From Phycisphaerales bacterium (lineage in GTDB: Bacteria > Planctomycetota > Phycisphaerae > Phycisphaerales > UBA1924): a stretch of DNA of 64,000 bases. The stretch lies in the NCBI GenBank assembly GCA_905339235.1, contig CAJPFG010000015.1, positions 1 to 64,000 of the forward strand, given 5' to 3'. Positions 53,401-61,282 of the stretch are shown in pieces; positions within the stretch are counted from its first letter, which is position 1; every line of letters starts with the position of its first letter. The position numbers and the translations under genes were made by a program. The notes below the pieces were generated by a model. It was not told the origin of the DNA and searched no databases. It was given only the letters and a program-made list of their open reading frames with translations.

Positions 53401-53721
53401 ATGTTCCGGGGCGATGAACTCGAAAATGCTGCGGCCGACGACATCCTGATCGGCGTCCGCCTCGAGCAGCATCAGGCCGGCGGGATTGATCAACCGGACG
53501 ATCCCGTCCGGAGCGACGACCTTCACGCAATCGGGAGTAGTCTTGAAGACCGCACGCAGGTATGCCTCGTGCCCCGACGCCGATTCCTGGACCTCGTTGG
53601 CCGGTGCTTCGACGAGACGTTCACCCGCTTGCATGCAGAATTCCCCGCGACTGACCGCGGCGGCGATTCCCGCCTGGGCGTGAGCCTCCCGCGCCGGGCG
53701 AGGATCGTCTCTCTGGCTCAT
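50455..53721 (-). CDS. Soluble multi-PAS/GAF histidine kinase with C-terminal receiver-like tail
   Basis: A 1088-residue kinase without membrane helices. Domain order: PAS (about 53-170), PAS (about 180-295), GAF (about 320-480, beginning after a helical linker), PAS (about 480-600), PAS (about 605-725), coiled coil, phosphoacceptor helix with His767 in GLGHDLGNLLVPV, HATPase with NLVQNAGEAL, DDGPGM and TGLGLVLVHG, then a tail of about 120 residues (965-1088). The tail resembles a receiver domain (RFALVEVKDARLRSFVAGELRSL) but lacks an obvious phosphoacceptor aspartate. The same tail and the GHDxGNLL histidine box recur in the kinase at 61714. The signal is unknown, although several PAS and a GAF indicate an intracellular ligand. 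It precedes the small receiver gene. ATG at 53721 chosen; GTG one codon earlier possible. Confidence 0.92.
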   Translation of the reverse strand: MSQRDDPRPAREAHAQAGIAAAVSRGEFCMQAGERLVEAPANEVQESASGHEAYLRAVFKTTPDCVKVVAPDGIVRLINPAGLMLLEADADQDVVGRSIFEFIAPEHRAAYGQLHEHVCRGGKALLEFEYLGLRGTRRFVRTNATPLVNSDGTVCHLAVTHDITEHRRAEDALRESEARFRHTADSAPVLIWMSAPDTKRSWFNKRWLEFVGRAMEQEIGDGWAQNVHPEDLDRCVRTYLEAFEARRPFEMEYRLRRHDGEYRWLLDHGAPIFRPRGSFGGYVGTCVDLTDRKRAEQEREISLARAREARIDAETLDEINNLLAGELDLRRLLQRVTEAGTSLIGAQFGAFFVNDSRGGDKVALHSVAGATREEVARAGLTGPAFNRVFRVGEVVRCDDVRSVRDNPWYLTDNPAIGCFLAVPVVSRSQEVIGGLFFAHREPSVFVDRSERLAIGLAAQAAVAVDIARLYEARRVSESRFRTVCDALPAMVWAANPDGSLFYLNQRWTDFTGRSVEEGFGSGWVESLHPDDRPVVLESWRHSTATGDAYEGECRYLSGDGLYRWHYYRGVPLRSADGTLSAWYGTSVDIHDRKAAEEARRESDERLRTLADNMAQIAWMADASGAVFWFNRRWYEFTGTTFEQVQGWSWVGVHHPDHEDVRGRVKAHCRLGEPWEETISLRSREGTDRWFLIRAVPIRNADGRLARWFGTGTDITERRELEQELARSKVELERRVEERSRELAATYDRLRLTERMAMMGTLSAGLGHDLGNLLVPVRVRLDSLSSAQLSPQAREDVLAIRNAAEYLRRLAQGLRLLSLDPRKVHSELDSTDLTEWWSEAQGVLKSVLPRGVVLGSQIPARAYRVRMSKPALTQVVFNLVQNAGEALRERESGTVTVRVRRERREVLLSVSDDGPGMTREVRDRCMEPFFTTKVRGISTGLGLVLVHGLVRDAGGTVELQSGPEQGTTFTLRLPLADPPGQAPGVSPRFALVEVKDARLRSFVAGELRSLHFETVSAGETTRPSIVVVDDEARLEALRGNAAVVFLGDASRSNGNIRVLGRKPGVVAICQALREAARNAPRDEPLPREP

Positions 53722-53918
53722 CACAACACCCCGCCAGTGTTTGCCCGCCGACTCCTGCGCGGAAACAAACGGCCCAGGAATACGGAGTGGCGCGCTGCAA
53801 CATGATACGACAAATGGCGGTCAATGGCAGTTAAAAGCAGTTCATTCCGTGCCAGGGAACTCCGCCGCCATGCCCGAGGCCGCCGCAGCATCACTCGGTT
53901 TTCAGGCGTTGACCGCTG

Positions 53919-54071
53919 TCAGGTCTTGGTGCGCCCTTCCTTGGCACGCTGCCTATTTACCGTGCGGGCGGCGATCTCCTTGGCTCGTTTCGTGGTTCGG
54001 CCCTGCTTTTCTTCGCTCGACTTGACGTGCTCGTATTGCCGCTCGTCTTTCTTTGACCATGCCTTTGGCAT
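53919..54071 (-). CDS. Small basic conserved protein (often annotated plasmid stabilization protein)
   Basis: A 50-residue product, MPKAWSKKDERQYEHVKSS...IAARTVNRQRAKEGRTKT, highly charged and helical. Sequences of this kind, with the MPKAWSxKDERQYEH start and the AARTVNxxRxxEGRT end, occur widely in bacteria and are often named plasmid stabilization protein, though no toxin-antitoxin function has been shown; the real role is unknown. The gene is too short for ordinary ORF listing. An excellent Shine-Dalgarno, GAGGAG, lies seven bases upstream, and the gene lies 22 bases after the stop of the sigma-like gene on the same strand. Confidence 0.85.
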   Translation of the reverse strand: MPKAWSKKDERQYEHVKSSEEKQGRTTKRAKEIAARTVNRQRAKEGRTKT

Positions 54072-54093
54072 GCGTGTTCTCCTCGGATTGTCG

Positions 54094-54408
54094 TCATGTC
54101 GGCCACGCCGACTCCTTCGTCCCGCGGCTCGCCTCGGTCTGGTGGATCAGATGCTTCCACGAATACCGCAGCACCCAGTTCGCGAGCGTGGACTCCGCGG
54201 ATTCGAACTCCCGCGAGTGACGCCACAGCCCGACGAAGACTCTGCGGACTGCCTCTTCGGCGTCCGCACGATTGGGGAGGAACCTGAACGCGATTCGGTA
54301 GATCAGGATTCCGAATCGGTCGTACAACTCTCCGATCGCGCTCAGGTCGTTGGCCGAGACGCGACGCATGAGTTCGACGTTCCGATCGGTGCGGCATTCG
54401 GTCAGCAT
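54094..54408 (-). CDS. Sigma-70 region 2-only protein (truncated ECF-type sigma factor)
   Basis: A 104-residue protein that contains only sigma region 2. The segment DLSAIGELYDRFGILIYRIAFRFLPNRADAEEAVRRVFVGLWRHSREF includes the region 2.1-2.2 core-binding helix and the DAEE / FVGLWR pattern of the -10 recognition part. The protein stops about 15 residues after region 2.4 would end; the region 4 that contacts the -35 element is absent, and no residual region 4 is visible downstream. Either a degenerate sigma factor or a small regulator that binds core RNA polymerase. GGAGG lies seven bases before the ATG. It is upstream of the 50-residue basic protein gene. Confidence 0.8.
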   Translation of the reverse strand: MLTECRTDRNVELMRRVSANDLSAIGELYDRFGILIYRIAFRFLPNRADAEEAVRRVFVGLWRHSREFESAESTLANWVLRYSWKHLIHQTEASRGTKESAWPT

Positions 54409-54568
54409 GTTGGTCCCTCCACGGAAGGCGGGCCTTGCCCGCCGCGGGTGGGAAGGGCGGTTGAATATTCGTGGTGCCCTTCCCACCCAAATGACCGGCC
54501 TGCGCGGTGAGGCAAAGGCCGGCCTTCTCTGAACATCCCCGGGGGGGGGAGGTCTCAGGAGACATGGT

Positions 54569-55525
54569 TTAGCGCGGCGGCGTGCGATCGGGGATTGTTG
54601 CGGGCGACCGATCGGGCAAGGGCTTTTCGCGTATCAGGTCGCGCAGCCGCTGTGCTTCGGCGCCGTCCGCGCGCGTGTAAGTCGCCTGGTACAGGATGTC
54701 TGATTGCTCCGTGGCCGTGCGAGCGGGGGTGCCGGCCGGGCTCGACGGTTGTGCCGGCGGTGTTGCGGTTGCCGACGGCGACTTGGCGTACATCGTGACC
54801 TTGTGCTGGTCGTTGCCGAGGATCTCCAGCACGACCCTGGCGTCGCCAAAGCCGTAGGCGGAGCCCGAGTCGCGCGGGTTGATCGCGGGCTGATTCTGCC
54901 CGCCGGGCTTGATGTCCGGCGAAGACCGGTCGGGGCGGTGGTCGGTCGAGTCCGACTCAAACACAATGCGGGTGGCGGTCGCTTCGAATCGTCCGGTGCC
55001 GAACTTGATGGACCCGTCCTTGCCGCACACGATCACCATGCTGTACCGTTCCGCGGGCTTGTCAAACGAAAGGTACGAGGCGAACTCGACAGGGTCCGAC
55101 TGGCTCCGGGCGGGGGTGCCGGAGCCTTCGGAACCGGGCAAGCCGCCCAGCATGAACGCCCGCTGGTGGAGCACCGCGTCGTTCATCACCATCTTCGTCT
55201 CGGCGATGCCGCTGGTCGTGACGGCGTCCCGGTTTCGATCCGGCTGGTCCGGCTTGTCCTTGTCGCGGTTGGGCTGATTGTCATCCGGCCGCGCAGGTGC
55301 GCCGGGATTCACGTTCTCTTTGCCGAACGAGGGCGCCGAGCGGAACTCTACTTTCCAGACACCCTCCATCCGCTTCAGGATGGCCGCGGGATCACCGGCG
55401 ATGGCGCCGGGTTGCGGCCGCGGAGCCGGGGCCTTGCTCGGATTGTCCGGCTGGGCGGAAACCTGGCCCGCGAGTCCTACCGTGGCGCCGACGAAGGCGA
55501 GAATCAGGCGGCTCGTTGCGTTCAT
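54569..55525 (-). CDS. Secreted DUF1579-like hypothetical protein
   Basis: A 318-residue exported protein. Signal peptide MNATSRLILAFVGATVGLAGQVSAQ is followed by a Pro-rich spacer, then a lipocalin-like domain that starts LKRMEGVWKVEFR and contains SGIAETKMVMNDAVLHQRAFML and VEFASYLSFDKPAERYSMVIV, the pattern of DUF1579 proteins. Two further Pro/Asp/Arg-rich low-complexity segments interrupt or end the sequence. Function unknown. AAGGAG lies six bases upstream of ATG 55525; the frame continues further upstream but without support. The gap to the next minus-strand gene is 386 bases. Confidence 0.65.
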   Translation of the reverse strand: MNATSRLILAFVGATVGLAGQVSAQPDNPSKAPAPRPQPGAIAGDPAAILKRMEGVWKVEFRSAPSFGKENVNPGAPARPDDNQPNRDKDKPDQPDRNRDAVTTSGIAETKMVMNDAVLHQRAFMLGGLPGSEGSGTPARSQSDPVEFASYLSFDKPAERYSMVIVCGKDGSIKFGTGRFEATATRIVFESDSTDHRPDRSSPDIKPGGQNQPAINPRDSGSAYGFGDARVVLEILGNDQHKVTMYAKSPSATATPPAQPSSPAGTPARTATEQSDILYQATYTRADGAEAQRLRDLIREKPLPDRSPATIPDRTPPR

Positions 55526-55911
55526 TGATCGCTCCTTGGTGGATCGTCCGAGCACGCCCGCAGAATGCGACAGGCCCGTGCTCGACTTCCACAGTACTTT
55601 GCCGGGGAGGAATGAGCCCGCTCTGAGCAAGCAGTGAATGCAGTCTCATCTTCCACCGGTGCTGGCGCCGAACGGGACCTGCGCGCGGATAGCGGTCGCG
55701 TCCGGCGGCGCGAATGAACATCGATTAACCGCACTCTCACATGTGTTTCAGGCCGTGCGGGGATTCTCTGTCGCATTGTGCAGGACGCACCCCGCGGCGA
55801 AGAACCACGCATCTGCTCTTGCCGCCTGTCGAGGCTGGAGGGACCTCGGCGGGCGGCGGAGCGCGGGGTACGTCGGTCGGCCGACCATGGCCTCACCCGG
55901 CTCCGACTTTC
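55526..55911. other. 386-base intergenic stretch without a recognisable gene
   Basis: Lies between the DUF1579-like gene and the entericidin-like gene, both on the minus strand. It should contain the promoter of the DUF1579-like gene. Open frames here are antisense or out of frame and show no domain. A short palindrome GGTCGGCCGACC occurs near 55880. I see no RNA gene, terminator or repeat. Confidence 0.5.
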
Positions 55912-56061
55912 TCAGTGTCGGGCCTCGTCCGCAGACTCCTGGATCTTCTCACCGGCCCGCTCGATATCCTTGCCCGCTCCCTTCGTGGTATTGCACGCGG
56001 CCAGCACCGTGAGGATGACGATGACCGCCCCAACCAGCATGAGCACGCCGGCCTTTCCCAT
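55912..56061 (-). CDS. Entericidin-like small lipoprotein
   Basis: A 49-residue product with a typical lipoprotein signal peptide MGKAGVLMLVGAVIVILTVLAAC and lipobox LAAC, followed by NTTKGAGKDIERAGEKIQESADEARH. The GxGKDIExAGExIxxAA pattern is characteristic of the entericidin EcnA/EcnB family, small membrane lipoproteins induced under stress, once proposed as a toxin-antidote pair. Only one is present here. Upstream, a GGGG lies at the ATG. The frame can be read 14 codons further to a GTG, but that would bury the signal peptide. Confidence 0.85.
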   Translation of the reverse strand: MGKAGVLMLVGAVIVILTVLAACNTTKGAGKDIERAGEKIQESADEARH

Positions 56062-56280
56062 CCCCGTATCCAGCAGTTCGAGATTGTGGGCTTGTTTGAG
56101 CACGACAGCACACTCCAACGTCGCCCAGACGCCTCTGCCGAACGACGGCCCGGGCTTACTGGGTTCCACAATGCTCCGTTCGAGACAGTCATGTCCGGCG
56201 GCTGAGCGCGGGATGAAAACGGCTTCATGCGGCGTTCGCGTGAACCGCCGTAGCATTACGCAAAGCCAGACTCGGAGTGG

Positions 56281-56961
56281 ATGAATATGCGAGTCCTCAT
56301 CGTTGAAGACAATCCGAAAATGGCGGCGGCGATCGAGCGGGGCCTGCGCGACAACGGCTACGTCGCGGAAGTATGCCACAAGGGGTTCGACGGCGAAGAC
56401 TTGGCGGCGGCGGAACCGTTTGACGCGATCATTCTCGACCTGATGCTCCAGGATCGCGACGGGGTCGAGGTCTGCCGAAACCTTCGGCGCCGGAACGTGA
56501 CGACCCCGATCATGATGCTGACGGCGCTGTCCGAGACCGACAACAAGGTCGTGGGCCTGGATGCGGGCGCCGACGACTACATGACCAAGCCGTTCATGTT
56601 TGAGGAACTGCTCGCCCGCCTGCGGGCCCTCCTGCGGCGGGGCCAGGCCGGGGAAGGCCGGACTCTCTCCTGCGACGACCTGGTTCTCGATCTCTACACG
56701 CGCACCGCCCGGCGCGGCGAGGCCGAGGTTGAACTCTCCAACAAGGAGTTCGCCCTGCTCGAGTATTTCATGCGCAATCCGAACCGGGTGCTCTCGCGTT
56801 CGCAGATCGCGATGCACGTGTGGGACGTGAACTTCGATTCCGGAAGCAACGTGATCGACGTGTTTGTCGCGGCACTGCGGAAGAAACTCGACCGCGGGTT
56901 TCCGCGCGAACTGCTCCACACGATCCGAAACGCGGGATACCGATTCGGCATTATGGAATGA
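56281..56961 (+). CDS. OmpR/CusR-type response regulator
   Basis: A 226-residue DNA-binding regulator. The receiver has Glu9-Asp10, phosphoacceptor Asp53 (IILDLMLQD), Thr81 and Lys103. The winged-helix output domain (about 125-222) includes LSNKEFALLEYFMRNPNRVLSRSQI, and ends in HTIRNAGYRFGI as in CusR/CopR-type regulators, which often respond to metals or envelope stress. The kinase gene follows three bases after its stop, so the pair is an operon. It is divergent from the entericidin-like gene across 219 bases. Confidence 0.94.
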   Translation: MNMRVLIVEDNPKMAAAIERGLRDNGYVAEVCHKGFDGEDLAAAEPFDAIILDLMLQDRDGVEVCRNLRRRNVTTPIMMLTALSETDNKVVGLDAGADDYMTKPFMFEELLARLRALLRRGQAGEGRTLSCDDLVLDLYTRTARRGEAEVELSNKEFALLEYFMRNPNRVLSRSQIAMHVWDVNFDSGSNVIDVFVAALRKKLDRGFPRELLHTIRNAGYRFGIME

Positions 56962-56964
56962 TCC

Positions 56965-58539
56965 ATGCCCGGCGCGGCGCCAGAACTTCCGGCAAGTGCG
57001 CCACCCGCGTCGGGCGCCGCTCGCCAATCGGTCTCTCGCCTCACCCTGCGGCTCCGCCTCACGCTCTGGATCATGGCGATCAACACCGCGATCGTCTGGA
57101 TGATGGGCGCCGCCCTCTGGCTGACCGAGCGATGGACGCTGGACCAATCTCTCAACGCGCGCCGTATTGAACGACTGCAGATAATCGCAGCGGGCCTCGC
57201 GCAAGCGGCCCCGGCCGACCTGCAAAGCCGGCTGGAATCGATCCATGCCCGCCTCGCCGAGCAGTTCATCGACGAGCAGGTCCAGATCTCGATTTCAGAC
57301 GGCCGGGCCATTGTGGCCAGCATGCCGGAACCGATTCCGGAACTACGCCCAACGGAACTTTCCGACGCCATCGCGTCGGGGCGACCTCGAATCGAAATAA
57401 CTCATGCTCGGTTGTCCGGCCCGGACGCGGCGTCGGAGCCCGTGCGGATTGCCGCCGTGCCCCTGAGGATCGGGGACGCGGGCGCCGGCACGGTGTTCCT
57501 CGCGGTTACCGATCGGTTCGCACAGCGGCAACTCAGGCAGTCTCGCAACATGCTGCTGGTGATCTTCGCTCTGGCGCCGCTCGCCGCGGCGGGGACGGCC
57601 TGGTACCTCGCCCGCATCGCGATCGCCCCGCTCGATCGGTTGCGGCTGCTGGCTTCGAGAATCCCGTTCGACCCGGGAGTGGGAAGCCTCGTGGAGAGCC
57701 TCCCGGGATCGTCCGCCGAAGTCATGACCCTCGTCAAGGAGTTGGATCTTGCGCTCGCGAGGGTGCGCTCCCGCCACGCGGCCCAGGAGCGATTCCTCTA
57801 CAACGTCTCGCATGAACTCAAAACGCCCATCGCCGTCGTGATGGCCGAGGCGCAGACGATCGATCGGGCGGGGCTTCCGCCGTCCACGACCGTGTTCATC
57901 GAGAGCGTCGAAGAGGAGATGTTCCGGCTCGGGCGGATCATCGAGGGGCTGCTGGCCCTCAGCCGCGTGCAGAACGGGGAGGGCCTGAGGCGCGTGCGGC
58001 GCTACGCGGTGATGGACCTGGTGATGGACAGCATCGAAAACTGCCGGGAACTGGCGAACCGCAAGGGCGTGCGGCTCAGCCCGTCTCTCGAGCAGCGAGA
58101 GGAGCCCGCCGATGACGCGGTGATCGGCGATCCGGAACTGCTCCGCATCATGCTCGACCGGCTGGTCCGCGACGCGGTCCGCCATAGTCCCGGCGGATCG
58201 GTCGTGACCATCTCGGCGGTTCGGAGCAGCGCGGCGACGCGGGGCGTGGAGATTACGATTGACGACTCCGGCGCCGGCATCCCGCCCGAACGAGCGGCGG
58301 CGAACCCCGACGCGATGGTCCGCGCGTCCGATCAACCCGAGCACGAGCGAGGCGGGGGGCTGAGCCTGACGGTCGCGCAGGCCGTCGCTCAACTGCATCG
58401 CGGCACCGTCACAATTCGTAACCGCGAGCCGGCCGGATGCCGCGTCTGCGTCACGCTGCCGCTGTATAACGGCGGCGCACAGGCGGGCGCGCCGACGCGG
58501 CACGCCACGAACGGCACTGCGAACACCAGAAAAGAATGA
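56965..58539 (+). CDS. Membrane sensor histidine kinase, cognate to preceding regulator
   Basis: A 524-residue kinase. Membrane helices at about 35-58 and 192-215 bound an extracytoplasmic sensor of about 135 residues. A HAMP-like linker follows, then HisKA with His283 in NVSHELKTP, and an HATPase whose N-box (MLDRLVRDAVRHSP) has Arg in place of the usual Asn, with G1 DDSGAGIP and G2 GGGLSLTVAQAV. The deviating N-box and G2 (GLSL rather than GLGL) suggest reduced or altered ATP handling, which is unusual. The gene begins three bases after the regulator stop. Its tail of about 20 residues is Ala/Thr-rich. Confidence 0.9.
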   Translation: MPGAAPELPASAPPASGAARQSVSRLTLRLRLTLWIMAINTAIVWMMGAALWLTERWTLDQSLNARRIERLQIIAAGLAQAAPADLQSRLESIHARLAEQFIDEQVQISISDGRAIVASMPEPIPELRPTELSDAIASGRPRIEITHARLSGPDAASEPVRIAAVPLRIGDAGAGTVFLAVTDRFAQRQLRQSRNMLLVIFALAPLAAAGTAWYLARIAIAPLDRLRLLASRIPFDPGVGSLVESLPGSSAEVMTLVKELDLALARVRSRHAAQERFLYNVSHELKTPIAVVMAEAQTIDRAGLPPSTTVFIESVEEEMFRLGRIIEGLLALSRVQNGEGLRRVRRYAVMDLVMDSIENCRELANRKGVRLSPSLEQREEPADDAVIGDPELLRIMLDRLVRDAVRHSPGGSVVTISAVRSSAATRGVEITIDDSGAGIPPERAAANPDAMVRASDQPEHERGGGLSLTVAQAVAQLHRGTVTIRNREPAGCRVCVTLPLYNGGAQAGAPTRHATNGTANTRKE

Positions 58540-58672
58540 GCCGTGATTCACGGCGCTCTCACCATGTTTCCACACGGTTGTGGGAAAGTTGTTCCATCGC
58601 GGAGACAGTCATGGACCCGAAATGTTCGGCTCCGGGCCGACCCGCACGCGAATCCGACCTTACGGAGGGCGA

Positions 58673-59497
58673 ATGATGAACCGCAACCGAAACGAGGGGA
58701 GCTGCCGACTGCTTCAGGGAACCGTCTGTGACCAATGGCGTCGCTCGGACGCCGACCGTCTTCCCGCGCGAGCCCCGGGAACCCGCACCGCGCCCGGGCG
58801 CGAGGATCGCGCCGCGCTGGGACGGACGGCGGGGGTGCTCGCCGCGATCGCGGCCCTCGGGCTGGCCGGCATGGCCCAGGGCGCCATCGCGATCTCATTC
58901 GCAGATCCGATCCCGGGGCGACAACTGCACAACGAGGCCAACGGCGGTGGAGCGGGGTTCGGGCGGCTGACCTACGACATCGCAACCCCGATTCAGTTCC
59001 TGTTCGACGGATCGGACGAGAGCCTGCCCACGCACGTCTTCGTGAACGCCCGCATGGAAATGAACATGACCATCGGCGCCGCGACGACAGTCGCCGGCAT
59101 CACCATCGCGCCGGTGGCCGGGTTCTTCCGGATCATGGATGCGAGTTCGGAAGGATCTGCCGACATCATCACCGGCACGGTCTCGGAGGGCGCATTCGTC
59201 CGGATCGACAACACCAACTCCATGCTCTTCAGCGACCCCGATCTCATCTATGTTCCCGGTCCCGCGCTCACGGCGATTACCGGACCGCTGGGGTTCATCG
59301 AACCCTCCGAAGCGGTCTTCACGCTGACCAGCGTGCACACCGTGGACGGTTCCTTCTTCATCAACCCCGACGGCACGTTCCAGACCTTTGACGCGAACGC
59401 CTCGTTCAGCGGCAACATGGGAGTGCCCGCCCCCGGCGCAATGGCGCTGGGAATGCTCGGCGCGCTCTGCCTGGTTGCGACTCGTCGTCGATTCTGA
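58673..59497 (+). CDS. Secreted PEP-CTERM-like protein
   Basis: A 274-residue protein. A long leader (about 1-70, with basic residues and helix GVLAAIAALGLAGMAQGAIA) acts as a signal peptide, and the C-terminus VPAPGAMALGMLGALCLVATRRRF is a PEP-CTERM-type sorting signal: a proline-rich motif, membrane helix and basic end. The central domain of about 180 residues is beta-rich with no known family. PEP-CTERM proteins are exported and processed by exosortase, which is not in this window. GGAGG lies four bases before ATG 58673. It follows the two-component pair by 134 bases. Confidence 0.8.
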   Translation: MMNRNRNEGSCRLLQGTVCDQWRRSDADRLPARAPGTRTAPGREDRAALGRTAGVLAAIAALGLAGMAQGAIAISFADPIPGRQLHNEANGGGAGFGRLTYDIATPIQFLFDGSDESLPTHVFVNARMEMNMTIGAATTVAGITIAPVAGFFRIMDASSEGSADIITGTVSEGAFVRIDNTNSMLFSDPDLIYVPGPALTAITGPLGFIEPSEAVFTLTSVHTVDGSFFINPDGTFQTFDANASFSGNMGVPAPGAMALGMLGALCLVATRRRF

Positions 59498-59694
59498 AGG
59501 ACCCTGGAGGCTGCGCCACCCCGGAGCAGCCCCCATTGACCCCCCGCCGATTGAACAGGCCCGCGCTCCGGGTTTTCTGACCCGCCATTTTCCCCTGCGG
59601 GCTCACATGAGGCGGAACTCACCCCGTTTTCACCCGCCCGTGAGGGCGCGACGCGTACGTATTGAGAGGTTCGACCATCACATGGAGGCTTGTC

Positions 59695-59919
59695 ATGAAC
59701 TGGGATCGGATCGAAGGCAACTGGAAGCAGTTTCGCGGCAAAGTACGGGAACGGTGGGGGCGTCTCACCGACGACGATCTCGATGTCATCAACGGAAACC
59801 GCCAGCAACTCGCGGGCAAACTGCAGGAGAACTACGGCATCGCCAAGGATGCGGCGGACGACGAGATCGAAGAGTTCTGCCGGGACATCCGCGACGTTCA
59901 GGTGAATCCCAAGATGTAG
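59695..59919 (+). CDS. CsbD-family stress protein
   Basis: A 74-residue protein beginning MNWDRIEGNWKQFRGKVRERWGRLTDDDLDVINGNRQQLAGKLQENYGIAKDAADDEIEEF, which matches the CsbD family across its length. The family is induced by general stress or envelope stress in many bacteria but its biochemical role is unknown. GGAGG lies six bases before the ATG. An in-frame ATG 11 codons upstream is not used by the family. The next gene, a PRC-barrel protein, lies 49 bases downstream and is also a common stress-induced type. Confidence 0.95.
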   Translation: MNWDRIEGNWKQFRGKVRERWGRLTDDDLDVINGNRQQLAGKLQENYGIAKDAADDEIEEFCRDIRDVQVNPKM

Positions 59920-59968
59920 GTCCGCGCGGCTCGCGCGGCGACTATTCGTTACAGCAAAGGAGCAAACG

Positions 59969-61198
59969 ATGAACAGGCGAAGTGCGGCAATCGTGATCCT
60001 CGTCGGCTCGGGTTGCTTCGGCGCCGTCGCCGTTGCCACGGCCCAGCAGAGCGGACAGCCCATCCCACGAGACCGAACCAGGGCGGACACGGCTCCCGCC
60101 ACGTTCGTTTCCGGAAGCAAACTTGACGGCATGAGCGTGAAGGGGCCGGACGGCAAGAAGTCCGGAACCGTCTCCGATCTCGTCATCGATCGCGGGACGG
60201 GCACCGTGCGGTACGTCGTGATCGACACCGGCATCGCGTCCAAATCGGTCGCGGCGCCGTACGACGGCCTTTCCTGGGGTCTCACGGACAAAGAAACGCA
60301 CATCAATCTGACCAAGGATCAACTCAAGACCTATCCGGAGTTCTCCGCGAAGCGATGGAATGCCACGCCCGACGACTCGACCAGCGACGGAGAGAACTCG
60401 CTGATGGAGCGGATGCGCCGGGAATATCGGCAGGAAACCTCCGACCCCTTCGCGGAGAATCTGCGCGAAGCCCCGGCCGAGGACATCTCCGGCACCATCG
60501 AGCGAGTCGGACGCGAAGATACCTGGTCGTCCGACGAGCAGATTGTGCTGACCATCCGAACCGGCGACGGCTCGCGCCGAGTGGCCGTCGGTCCTTCGTG
60601 GTACGTGATGTCGCAGGATCGCGTGCCCGTCCGCGGCGAGAACATCACGATCCACGCCTTCCAAGTGCCGGAGCGATCGCACGTGACGCACGTTGCCTCC
60701 AGCGCCAACATCAACGGAAAGGACATCCAGTTCCGGAATCCCGACCGCCATGCTCTGTGGATCGAGCGCACCGGAGGCAACGCCACCCGCTACCAGCCCG
60801 GCCAGCAGTACCTGCTGCTGAGCAATCTTGACGGGAAGAATGTTCAGTGCGTAGGCCAGGCCTGCGGAGATGTTCACGACGTCATCGTCGAACGAGGGTC
60901 GGGAAAGGTCGTGCTTCTGGTCATCGACCCGGACCAGAACTTCCTCGGCATCGCCGACACGAAACGGCTCATCCCGTTCCCCGTGCTGAGTTTCTCCACG
61001 AAGAACGAGGTGGGGCTCGATGCCACCAAGCAGATGGTGCTCGGCAGCACGTCTCCGCCCGACGACTACGCCCTCCTCACCAAGGAAGCCGTGGACAACA
61101 TCTACCAGACCTTTGACGTAGACCGGCCGCGTTACAGCACAACCAAGGCCGGCGCGCCCCGGCCCGAGGAACCTCCCCGGAAGGCCCCTCCCAAGTAG
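59969..61198 (+). CDS. Secreted PRC-barrel domain protein
   Basis: A 409-residue exported protein. Signal peptide (about 1-26, ending ATAQQ) is followed by a PRC-barrel at about 45-115: FVSGSKLDGMSVKGPDGKKSGTVSDLVIDRGTGTVRYVVID. A middle domain of about 130 residues has no known family, then a second, weaker PRC-like unit (about 275-345) with LLLSNLDGKNVQCVGQACGDVHDVIVERGSGKVVLLVID. PRC-barrels bind proteins or RNA; in secreted form their role is unknown. AAGGAG lies seven bases before the ATG. It is convergent with the receiver gene and ends at a hairpin. Confidence 0.88.
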   Translation: MNRRSAAIVILVGSGCFGAVAVATAQQSGQPIPRDRTRADTAPATFVSGSKLDGMSVKGPDGKKSGTVSDLVIDRGTGTVRYVVIDTGIASKSVAAPYDGLSWGLTDKETHINLTKDQLKTYPEFSAKRWNATPDDSTSDGENSLMERMRREYRQETSDPFAENLREAPAEDISGTIERVGREDTWSSDEQIVLTIRTGDGSRRVAVGPSWYVMSQDRVPVRGENITIHAFQVPERSHVTHVASSANINGKDIQFRNPDRHALWIERTGGNATRYQPGQQYLLLSNLDGKNVQCVGQACGDVHDVIVERGSGKVVLLVIDPDQNFLGIADTKRLIPFPVLSFSTKNEVGLDATKQMVLGSTSPPDDYALLTKEAVDNIYQTFDVDRPRYSTTKAGAPRPEEPPRKAPPK

Positions 61199-61225
61199 TC
61201 CGGAATTCGACGGCTCCCCTCGATC

Positions 61226-61261
61226 AGCCGGGTCTCTCGGAAACTTCCGGAAGACCCGGCT
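61226..61261. terminator. Bidirectional hairpin between convergent genes
   Basis: Perfect 10-base stem AGCCGGGTCT / AGACCCGGCT (61226-61235 and 61252-61261) with a 16-base loop that can itself pair partly. It lies 28 bases past the PRC-barrel stop and 21 before the receiver stop, so it can act for both strands, although neither side has a clear T-run. Confidence 0.6.
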
Positions 61262-61282
61262 GTCATTCTGGGTCGCGGCGCT

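Noticed and set aside
53742..53918. Possible plus-strand gene opposite the start of the multi-PAS kinase and the 50-residue protein
   Set aside because: The frames have no ribosome site and would be antisense to the 50-residue gene, which has an excellent one.
58560..58600. Possible DnaA-box-like sequence TTTCCACA with a nearby TGTGGGAAA
   Set aside because: The two sites form an imperfect inverted repeat rather than a cluster of TTATNCACA boxes, and no dnaA or other replication gene is present, so an origin is not supported.
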